Shown here one piece after another: positions 55,441-64,000 of a DNA stretch of 64,000 nucleotides; positions within the stretch are counted from its first letter, which is position 1; each line of letters begins with the position of its first letter. The notes beneath the pieces are model-generated. The model made no database searches, had not been told where the DNA came from, and saw only the letters and a program-made list of their open reading frames with translations. The DNA is taken from contig MCFE01000104.1 of NCBI GenBank assembly GCA_002104905.1, positions 62,001 through 126,000 of the forward strand. The letters are read 5' to 3'. The DNA is from Basidiobolus meristosporus CBS 931.73 (lineage: Eukaryota > Basidiobolomycota > Basidiobolomycetes > Basidiobolales > Basidiobolaceae). The translations under genes were made by a program, and so were the position numbers.

Positions 55441-55618
55441 ATTATGCTAGTTGAGCTGAGTTCACATGCAAACGTGTCTTACAAACTGAGCTACCAGTCA
55501 GTGTTTCCAAGTCTAGCATTAACATTTTATTTACACAGTACGGATGTACCCATTTGTATGATTTATGTCAGTTTCACTCGTTTGGTTTGCCGATTTTCGT
55601 TGAATTTCGCCTTAAATA

Positions 55619-57292
55619 TCAATGAGTTTGTGAGGATTTTATAACGTGAGTGGATACACATACCTTCAAGCCCTTCAGTTCGTTTGTAATGCTTTCCGCC
55701 TTGATTCGTAATTCAGATGCTACATGACACATGGCCAAGCATGATTAGGACCAAGCAAATAACCTAAAAATGGACCTTATTTACCAGTACTCAGCAACAA
55801 TAGATCCGTATCCTCTACAGGCCCGTATTGTAAAATCATCTTCTCAAAGCTCTCCAGCTTTCTTCGCAAGATGATGGTTTCATTCATGATACCTTCAACA
55901 TCCACACTGCGGCGTTTGTCAAAGGCTTGTTTGCTAAAGAGATCCGAGTTTTAATGATCATTCGGCTGAAGCTGTTGAGAATTAATGCGCAGTACTGACT
56001 TGGCCATGGTTGTTGTCAACCTGTATTGTAATCCATCGATTTTCTTGCCGTTTTGATTCTCGCATTCTCTCAACATTTCCTAAAATCCAATTTCGATTTA
56101 GCAAAGCTCGTATGATTCAAGCAGGCATTAGAATCCGTTACTCTTAGTTGCTTGATCTCCACTGCCTGCTTGGCAGTCAGTTCATCACATTCTCTTAGCT
56201 TGGCTGCTAACTTTTTAGTCTCTTGACTGGACGTTGTTTTCTTATCAAGATTCCTCAGTTGTTCCACCTCGTGGCTAAGCTCGTAATATTGCTCCATCAG
56301 TTGTTGCTCTTTCAGCATATACTGCTTTTTAATCATAACGATGTCTATCAACTCCAATGTAAATAAATGTAGTGTGATGCAGTCATGGCGAATTTACCTT
56401 TGGTGTTTTCACGCGTCAGAGCCTTCAAGCGCTTGTTTTTGTCCAGAAGAACTTCCACTGTCGAGGTGAATCTCTCTCGTATTGTCTTTTCCTCCTGAGC
56501 ATGTTGATCATTGAGTAGAGCTAACTGCCGATTTAGCTGGGTATTGTATTGTTTCTGTAGGGTGATTGAGTCACCATCACATCTATTAACATCTTTCGAT
56601 AACGAACGTACCTGTTCTTCTAATCGTTGTTCTAGGTTGAATGTTTTCTCCCGGAGATACATGATCTCATCGTCCTTCGATATACTTATCAAATCCTAAG
56701 GGTGCCTCCACTTTGTTAGATGGCTAAAAGGAAGATTACTCATAGAGTTACATACCTCACTGTGAACGGCCTCGGTATCTTCTTCGTATACGTTTTCTAT
56801 CTTTTTCCCGTTTACCAGCTCCTGCTGGAACAGAGCTAGCAGATGCTGTATCTTTCTATTCTGTCTCATATTTTCAACTAGAGAATAAGAAGATCTTTTG
56901 AGTAGCTGTATGACAATGATTGTTAAGGGGAAAGTAAATACGCTTGAGTTGCTGATTCTCAGCTTTTATTTCTGAACTTTGCACTCTCTCCTGGTTTATT
57001 TCAGCTAGGGTTCTATCGTATTTTTCTTGGAGCAGAGATATCTCTTTCAAGCCGGAAGTCACTTTGCGATTCAATATTAACGTGTCGTTTTCCAGTGGCT
57101 TACAAACTTTATCCATTCTATTTACAAGCTCATTGATTTCCTCGTTGTAAAAACCTTGTATTAAAGTGGTCAGCTCTCGATTTTGAGTCTTGGAAATTCA
57201 CAGAGCAACCTACCAACGCGTTTTCTATAATATTCCAGTAATTCTTTTGATGGGGGTAACTGATCGATTTCATTTTGTACTTCATGGTCCAT
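55619..57292 (-). CDS. CCDC77-like centrosomal coiled-coil protein
   Basis: The start at 57292 gives MDHEVQNEIDQLPPSKELLE with YYRKRV. The PPSKELLEYYR element is, from memory, the N-terminal signature of CCDC77, a centrosome/basal-body protein. The rest is coiled coil over about eight exons: MDKVCKPLENDTLILNRKV, EISLLQEKYDRTLAEINQER, MYLREKTFNLEQRLEEQVRS, ALLNDQHAQEEKTIRERF, IKKQYMLKEQQLMEQYYELS, LAAKLRECDELTAKQAVEI and GIMNETIILRRKLESFEKM. It ends ASELRIKAESITNELKGLK near 55,640; the stop at 55619 assumes no further splice. Other coiled-coil families are possible, since identity rests mainly on the N-terminal motif. Confidence 0.6.
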
Positions 57293-57542
57293 ATTATTCA
57301 AAACTTGGAAATCAAGAAGGAATTACTCTCATTCAAGGAATTGCTCTCTATTTGTGATGGTGTCTCTACTCGCGACGATTATTTGTTTATATTATAAAAT
57401 GCCGAAAAATAATCGGCTATGGACCGATTCATCCAGTCATCACTCTGCAGTTTATTACCGTGTTTCGAGATTTGATGTTTGCCACTTGAAATCTCTTCAC
57501 CAAGTTTGTGGCTTAGCAAATATAGGATAAACTCACTCCACT

Positions 57543-59879
57543 TTATTCAGTAATAGAGTAGTAGCAGACTTCGATCATGACAGATAGCTCATCTACATCC
57601 ACATTGTAGCAAGGACCATTAGGCAACGCAAAAATTAGCAACTCAAACTATAAAATAGTCAGGGTTATGATTATGACTAGGTATGAATGAAAGCGAGGAT
57701 GTACTCTAAACAACTTGACAAGGCAATCAGGCCAAGTTAAATAAGACTGTCGTCTGAAAAGAGAATGGAGTTTTAGATATGAAGCAATCGAAGGCTTAAG
57801 AGATCACCTACCATTTGAGTAATAACTATTACCATTATTGTTTTGCAAGGGAGACCTACTAGGAGTTTGTATTGTCTGGGATGTGGGTGTAGGTGTTTGC
57901 GGACTACGGGACTATTGTGAGGTGTGTTGAGTTCCGGTAGTTAAACAAAATCAACAACTCACGATGAACACATACCTCAAATGAGATTCCGAGCAAGTCA
58001 TCTAAAGGATTACCTACTCAACAAAACGAGTAAGTATTATACGGAGGAAAACCCTCAAAGAGAGAAGCACCAACCGCTCGAGGCTTGCTTGCCGGTCTCA
58101 CTTGCTGGGGGTGTTGTTGCCAATGAAAGCCTGTCCATATCATCAAAATCAATCAAGGATATCTCATTCTCTTTTTGACCGTTGGGGCTGTTCGCGTTGG
58201 AATGGACACCAGGTAAACTACGCAGTAATTCTGGTTAGTTGCCATTAAAAAGATATTGCTGAGTGTTATTAGCACCTTTCATCGGAGTAAATTCCCTTTT
58301 GTATATTATTGTACCGTTCAATGGCTTGGATCATTCGGTCGTTCAAAGTGAGAAGTCGGTCTAGGTTACAAGAAATGCTTAGTAGGGTAGTTTGCAGTTG
58401 TATGTTTGAGATATGAAAATACCCAAATCCTCCTCCTCCTCATTCTCGTGAATCAAACGCTGCACCTTTGGAAGGGTTGCTTTACATTTCTCATGAAACT
58501 CCTATATGGCTGATGTGAGTGATTGGTCAACTCAAGGGAACTCAAGCTCTAGAGTACGTGAACTGTTTCGGAGGCTTTTTCATGTGGGCGCAAGTTGTTG
58601 AGCATATCTATATATAGCTGAACATCCTCTTCGATTTTTTCCAATTCTTTGTTGACTTCTTCTCGATAGTCGGGTTTTGAGCTGGTATCCTAAACACATA
58701 ACGTGGCATGAATATGACCATCAACTAGATTATATGTGAACATAAAGCACATACATATCCAGACATAATCTTCATCAGTTCGTTAGCTTCCTCCAAATCT
58801 TCTGGTCTGCCTCTCCGAATTAACTCTTGCAATTTCTACACAAACAATGTATGTATACTTTAGATATACCGAAAGATGCTGCCTGGTTGCGATTCATTTG
58901 TTACCGCGGACTGAGCTAATCTGTCTTCCTCTTCTAACTCGTCAGCTGATTTGAGAACCTGGATATTTGAATTGCGTTGTAGTGAATATCTGTACAATCG
59001 CTGATGTTGATGTCCGCAGCTTACATTAGCAGGGTTCATGACAGCAGTCACGTCTTTCTTCAGCCTTGGGAATCTGTAGCCTGATAAATGAATTATAGGA
59101 TGTGTCAGAGGCAGAATCATGAAGCAGTTATGATAACTATAAAGTACCCTTGGAGCGTAAAAGGCTAAACATATTCACGATGTTGACAAGGTCTTCTTTG
59201 TGTCGAGAATAAACACATATCGTTTTCTTCCATTCCTTTATCAGCTCGAGGATCTTCATTTGTACTGGGCTTGGGTTGCTCTGAAAACCCAAACGAACCG
59301 GAATACCATATTAAATCTCAAATAGGAATGCGAGCGCTCCGCTCGAAAGTGACGGCACTTACACTTTGTTGCTTAGGGAAATACTTCACCAAATCATTGA
59401 GGAATTCTTTGGTAGCGATTTGTAAATGAAATGGATGACCACAATTTTTAACGCAATTATCCAAGAGCTAGTCATGATGAATTAGCGAGTAGACAATACG
59501 CCCTGCATCCAATATATATTACCTCAAGCCCCAATAACCCAACGTGACTGTTCCGTGCGTTAATATAGTCAAGAATTGTAAACGCGGCTAATCTAGGGCT
59601 TTGTGTGACATTCAGGGAATCAGTAGATCTATGGGCTCCAAGGAATTCAAAGAACTTACTAGTTTTTCTGCTTCTCATTAACTAAATCACATATTTCCAG
59701 ATTCAAAGCCAGATCTGGATCCATCAAACCAGGCCTACATGCTCGTTCTTGGCAAGAAAATATGAGTAAAGGCTGCCAAGAGAAAGCACAGAGGACCAGT
59801 AAAAGCAGTGGTCACTACCTATCATAGACTTTAAACGCTCTTCAGTTTCATTAAACGACGGTAACGAAAACATATCCAT
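57543..59879 (-). CDS. GGA-type VHS-GAT clathrin adaptor
   Basis: Arf-dependent adaptor of the trans-Golgi to endosome route. The start at 59879 (MDMFSLPSFNETEERLKSMI) joins ERACRPGLMDPDLALNLEIC by a phase-1 intron. The VHS domain continues DLVNEKQK, PRLAAFTILDYINARNSHVG, LLDNCVKNCGHPFHLQIATK and FLNDLVKYF. The GAT part follows: IVNMFSLLRSKGYRFPRLKK, DELEEEDRLAQSAKLQELIR, RPEDLEEANELMKIMSGYD, VNKELEKIEEDVQLYIDML. A hinge carries acidic clathrin-box-like elements (EISLIDFDDMDRL, PLDDLLGISFE). No convincing gamma-ear (GAE) domain is seen; the final exons to the stop at 57543 are tentative. Confidence 0.82.
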
Positions 59880-60259
59880 ATTAACACAAAGGGGGACGTT
59901 AAGAGTATTCAAAGAGTTGCTGAATGATATATAGGCTTCTTGCAACTGAAGTAGACACAACTTCGTAACTCAGCGCTTACACTTGATTCCGTGGCGCTAC
60001 TCGGTATGCTTGATAAGATCTTGGAAATTCTAACCAAATTCCACCGAATATATTTATTATCCGATATCGGTGAAATTGGATCTGAAATAGGAAGAAATCT
60101 ATCCAAACAACATCACAAAAATACAAGGCAACCGCAGAGGCTCGCTAAGAATTCAAGTAGTTTTATTCACTCAAGAACAGACCGAACAATTCAACTGACA
60201 GTATCACTCATGGGTCGTCTAGTGAATACATCTCTGCGTATCAGCTCCGAGGTGACAAT
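59880..60259. other. Intergenic, GGA promoter and RPS30 3' end
   Basis: About 0.38 kb. An ORF on the minus strand at 59909-60106 lacks family features. Confidence 0.35.
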
Positions 60260-60558
60260 TTATTTGTCAGAAGTAGGAGCAGGGTTCATTCTGCGCTTAC
60301 CACCGATGAGGTTGGTAACGTTAACGAAGCGACGGTTGTATTGGATTCTCTTCTTGGCACGACCAGTCTTCTTCTTTTTCTTTTCTTGTTTCTCTACCTT
60401 AGGGCATTGAGACTTGACCTTACCGGCACGAGCGAGGGAACCGTGTACTTTACCCTACAGTAGATAAGTTAATAATCTATACACTACACGACTGCTGTCT
60501 AACAGATGGATGGCTATGTGAATAGGATGCACGAGCTACGAATATGATAACGTACCAT
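60260..60558 (-). CDS. RPS30: 40S ribosomal protein eS30
   Basis: Small-subunit protein of 65 aa. Exon 1 is only the ATG (60558-60556), followed by a 101 bp intron. Exon 2 from 60454 reads [46 protein letters not shown] and ends NPAPTSDK. There is no ubiquitin-like fusion, as in fungi and unlike animal FAU. Confidence 0.95.
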
Positions 60559-60797
60559 GTTGAGCTGACAACAATAGATGAATTGGGAAGAGGGTTCAGT
60601 AGACCTCCGCAACTAGCCTATATCACTTCTACCACCTGGCCCATGATTGGTCGAGCAATTTTAACTAATCTATGTATCCCGAGGCACAAAAATTCTTTTG
60701 TCAGTACAGATCCAATGTGCATTTACTGACAGAATCTCTATTTTATTATTTTTATCTATGGAAACAAGCAAGCAACAATCTCGGAACATGCAAACTA

Positions 60798-61581
60798 TCA
60801 TGATTGGAAACCAAGTCCACCACGACCTTTGAATTGTTGTTTGCGAAGCCTGAGCCCATTTTCATACTGTTTCTCAAGTGCTACATTCATTTTTTTGGCA
60901 TACTCCGAATCGATAGCCGTTTGACCGGTTGATTGGGTACTTAACGAGCCAAACAAGCCTTTCTTTTTGCCCCCGTCTTCACCACCTTTCTTGGCGCCCA
61001 ATAGTCGCAAAAACTTGTCTTTTCGTTCTTCGTTATCAAAACTAGCTGCTGACCAGTTGTTCCAACCACCACTGCTAGTAGTTTCGCTAGGTTTCTAAAA
61101 GAAAGGTCGAATTAGGAATGACACAAGTACAATAGCAAATAAAAGGGTTTACCGTTTCTTTTTCCTGGGCTGATTCATTTTCGGAGGAGCTAGAATCTGA
61201 GGTGTCGGATTTTGACTTCTTGGAGGACTTGGATTTACTTTTTTCCTCGTGCTTCCGCTTCTTACTTTTCTTCTCCTTTTTCGAGTCTTTGTCCTTTTCC
61301 TCCTTTTTGCTCTTTTTCTCCTTCTCCTTGCTCTCCTTTTTACTCTTCTTCTTCTCCTCCTTCTCCTTGCTCTCCTTTGTACTCTTCTTCTCCTCCTTCT
61401 CCTTGCTCTCCTTTGTACTCTTCTTCTCCTCCTTCTCCTTGCTCTTCACTTTTTTGTCGTTTTTGTCAGACTTTTTGGATTTCTCCTTCTTTGATTTGTC
61501 GCGACTCTCCTTTTTTGAGAGATTCTCCACCTCCTTCTCCTCCACGTGCTTTCTCTTCTTTGTGGTACGCTCTTCTCCCAT
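60798..61581 (-). CDS. Lysine-rich nuclear protein with C-terminal SMAP-type domain
   Basis: Two exons. The N-terminal half from MGEERTTKKRKHVEEKEV is almost pure Lys/Glu/Ser with 12-residue tandem repeats (STKESKEKEEKK) and an SR-like end (DTSDSSSSENES). Exon 2 begins KPSETTSSGGWNNWSAASFD, then NEERKDKFLRLLGAKKGGE, LSTQSTGQTAIDSEYAKKMN and ends QFKGRGGLGFQS. W..A.F....KFLRLLG and GLGF match the small-acidic-protein (SMAP) domain found in splicing- and nucleolus-associated proteins. The antisense long ORF at 61202-61708 is a shadow of the repeat. Precise role unknown. Confidence 0.75.
61355..61450 (-). repeat. 36-bp tandem repeats coding Lys/Glu-rich units
   Basis: Near-perfect 36-bp units, each coding a 12-residue STKESKEKEEKK-type block, lie inside the SMAP gene. 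Confidence 0.8.
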
Positions 61582-62861
61582 TTGTGAAAGTGACAAGATC
61601 GATCTCCAAGCAAGCGTGAGGTATAGACGTGAAATAATATGTGAGGTTTTTTTGATCAGCCAGGAAATCTTTTTGTTTCTCATCAGAAAATTCCAGGATT
61701 TTTCATAAATCTGAGCCATGCAAATATCTAAATCACTCACTCTACTAACTCACCCAAGTATGATGAAGTGTCTGACCTTCCTCTCCTACATTGAGAATAT
61801 CAGCAGAGTTGAATTGGTTGAATCTGCAAATCAATATTGCCTTGGGGTGCGGATAGCGAAGAAGTTGAAAAGCCTAGCGTTCGTATAGATAGCAAGGAAA
61901 CTGAATGCATACGATCCTCATAGCAGATGTCTATATTCGGAAAGCAGGGTTGAAATGGTATTCAACATCGACTTTGACACATGTTCCAATCACGGAAGCA
62001 AAGGCAAGCGTACAGAGCAAATAGCAGGAATATGGCTCGCGTATATTCCCATTGGCCTATTGATGTGGCCAGCGATTTCGTCGATATGTCAACTGACTAA
62101 TAAGCCTATCGACATTCACCATCACTAAGCTTCTGTTTATTGACTTGAGCCATGGTGATTGGAATACTAATGGCGCGGGAACCACATTCGCACCCAAGCT
62201 GATGGGATAATTAACAGTCCAAATCCACCATTTTGGATTTTATCACATATCGTTGACGAAGTCGCACCAAGCTTGCAATTCAGCTGAAAGCGTCGACTGC
62301 CTCATTCCGAATAAAATATACTCGATTAATGATGTATCACCAAATAAATGATCCTTGCGAAATTAGGTTTACCTTAAATGCCTTATTTTAGGAGCCATTG
62401 AATTAATTAATACAGTGGTGATTTCTTAAGACGAAATAAGTTTGATGAGTATTACAAAATTATCTCATCGGGCACTCTCTGATTTATGATGCAACTATGG
62501 GGTAGCCTGCCATATCGAGATGATGGTCATTACCCATTGCTTTTTTACCTTGTCTATATATGGTGATACCCTTTCTCCATCATTGGCTGGCTCAAGTGTA
62601 GAAATTTCCCCACGGATCCATCTGATGGATCAAATTCATTCCTTTGATCAACTTAAAAGCCCCAGACCCCATTAATCTCCTCAACTATATCTTGCCAACT
62701 GGAAGTTCATCACTTAGCTGCTCCATTCTTGGCGATTTCACCGCTTGCCTTTTTGTCACAAATTGGTCACACCTTGTCAAACCAGCACAAGCCGTTAATT
62801 GTCTTCCTCACCTCTTGTGGTTTACAAGTTCACTCCCTTCCTGCTTTTCTGCTAGCATCTC
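61582..62861. other. Long intergenic region upstream of the NDT80-like gene
   Basis: About 1.28 kb, the longest gene-free stretch outside the repeats, between two divergent genes. The right part near 62,640-62,860 is pyrimidine-rich and probably the leader of the NDT80-like gene. No gene or repeat recognised. Confidence 0.4.
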
Positions 62862-64000
62862 ATGACCGTTATGATGCAAGAAAACAAATGGCCTGTGCAA
62901 ACACAGCACTTACAACCTATGTCTCTTCCTCATCAGTCCATTCAACATAACTTAACACCAATGCATTCGCAAAACGAAAGCTTTGTTGATAGTTACCAGT
63001 ATTCCGAACAAGCTCACTTGCCCTCCAACAATATGTATGTTACTAGTTGATACGATGTGTAATAATGTCAGAGCCTGAACGTTTCTGCTTTTCTTAGGCC
63101 TTCCCAGCAGCCTGACCAATCTGCACCCCCAATGTTCTTGGCTCCTTTGCCTCAGAAACCAGATATCGATCCCGTGAGGTCAGCATATCAAAGGTTGGTG
63201 TGATTGTTGGTAGACGCGCAGCTGTACACGTTGCTAACGAAGACATGTCTATTATCTAGTGCTAGCTACATGTCAAACATGCCCATGCATTCGTCAATTC
63301 CTCGACCCATGGATATGGCTAAACCACGTTTGACGGTTCCTCCACACTTTGACAGGAAATATTCATTGGATAGCTCGTTGGCAAACATGTCTTATGGCGC
63401 ACCTTCATTCCACCCTACTCTACGCAAACGTAGATCCGATTCCCTTGGTTTCCCTAACGAGGCTGGCCCTTACTTCACACAAACCAAGCAGCATTACAAC
63501 TTATACAGTATGGATAAAACCAATAGGTAAGTGGAGCCGCAGCGCATCAATTCAAGCCTCATCGTCGTAGCATTCTAATTAATCAATCAAATCTTGATAT
63601 TATAATAGTTACTCTATTCGTGTCGACTCCAAATTTGATCGTGGCTTCTTTTTGGCTGATAACGATTGGACTTGTTACCGCCGTAATTATTTCCAAGTTA
63701 GCACCGCTTTCTCGCTTATTGGATCCAACCATCCACCATCAGACCCGGAGTGTCCATGCATCGTTGATGTGGATGGCGTCCAGCATACTGTGGTTCAATT
63801 TTCCTTGGGCGTGACCGCTCGAGTGTCCAACAGTGACAAGAAAATCGATCTGATACAACACACTCCAAAGAGAGACAAAGGCCCACAAACCACACCAGCC
63901 GCTAGACCAATTCGTGCTGGCGGAAACGTGAACCTGAGCTCTGTTGGATCGAATCAAACGATAGTCACTTTTGAGCGTATCCAATTCAAGACTGCCACAG
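62862..64000 (+). CDS. NDT80/PhoG-type DNA-binding transcription factor, 3' partial
   Basis: p53-like (Ig-fold) regulator; relatives control meiosis, nutrient response or heterokaryon incompatibility (Ndt80, Vib-1). Exon 1 (62862 to about 63032) is Gln/His/Met-rich (QTQHLQPMSLPHQSIQHN). Exon 2 reads PSQQPDQSAPPMFLAPLPQK and exon 3 SASYMSNMPMHSSIPRP to HYNLYSMDKTN. Exon 4 starts the DNA-binding domain: SYSIRVDSKFDRGFFLADND, WTCYRRNYFQVSTAF, VQHTVVQFSLGVTARV, then TFERIQFKTAT at the window edge. The downstream end is missing. RGFFLADNDWTCYRRNYFQ is highly diagnostic. Confidence 0.92.

Noticed and set aside
61202-61708. 168-codon Phe/Leu/Ser-rich plus-strand ORF
   Set aside because: It is the complement of the Lys/Glu repeat of the SMAP gene; the composition is a mirror of AAG/GAG codons.

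Overview
The window is a gene-dense piece of a fungal nuclear genome, with about 37 protein-coding genes, one pseudogene, one U6 snRNA gene and one duplicated repeat block. Introns are short (mostly 55-80 bp, GT-AG). The two ribosomal protein genes RPL43 and RPS30 have a first coding exon that is only the ATG. Fungal families are clear: the ERT1/AcuK Zn2Cys6 regulator, a Cps1-like GT2 synthase, an NDT80-type factor and an HDA1 deacetylase with an Arb2 tail. Three further genes point away from Dikarya and toward an early-diverging (zygomycete-grade or zoosporic) fungus: an MTA1/AMT1-type N6-adenine methyltransferase, a CCDC77-like centrosomal coiled-coil protein and a mitochondrial calcium uniporter. 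The lineage is an inference; a Basidiobolus-like fungus would fit but cannot be proven from this window.

Layout. 0-14 kb: the 3' part of RPC40 (Pol I/III), ERT1, pyroglutamyl-peptidase, Cps1-like synthase, RPS10, MTA1-like methyltransferase, allantoinase, an intronless MDR oxidoreductase and eIF5. 14-26 kb: HDA1 with microexons, MCU, RPL43, an F-box/LRR protein, a cysteine-rich membrane protein with a cytoplasmic SH3 domain, and an ERI1-like exonuclease. 26-42 kb: DNAJC3-like ER co-chaperone, a LysM protein, UBE2W, MSP1, NDUFV1, a SAPS-family PP6 subunit, the FG nucleoporin NUP58 and U6 snRNA. 42-46 kb: NDUFA2, two divergent small single-pass membrane proteins and a mitochondrial CoA-transferase. 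47-55.4 kb: two direct copies of a ~1 kb block, 7.26 kb apart. Each copy carries two copies of a ~170 bp structured core. Between the blocks lie a decayed coactosin pseudogene, a coiled-coil gene, eIF4E and ALG5. 55.6-64 kb: CCDC77-like, GGA-type adaptor, RPS30, a lysine-rich SMAP-domain protein and the 5' part of an NDT80-like factor.

The genes are mostly unlinked housekeeping functions: translation (RPS10, RPL43, RPS30, eIF5, eIF4E), respiration and mitochondria (NDUFV1, NDUFA2, MSP1, MCU, CoA-transferase), ER and secretion (ALG5, DNAJC3, GGA), and chromatin or DNA marks (HDA1, MTA1-like). Most exon joins below were worked out by hand from reading frame, splice consensus and family conservation.

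Most worth a second look: the MTA1-type methyltransferase, the 5-nt and 14-nt HDA1 microexons, the duplicated structured repeat and its adjacent pseudogene, the U6 gene with an extra 3' UUCG hairpin, the divergent pair of small membrane proteins, and single-base frame breaks in NDUFV1 and NUP58 that look like sequence errors.
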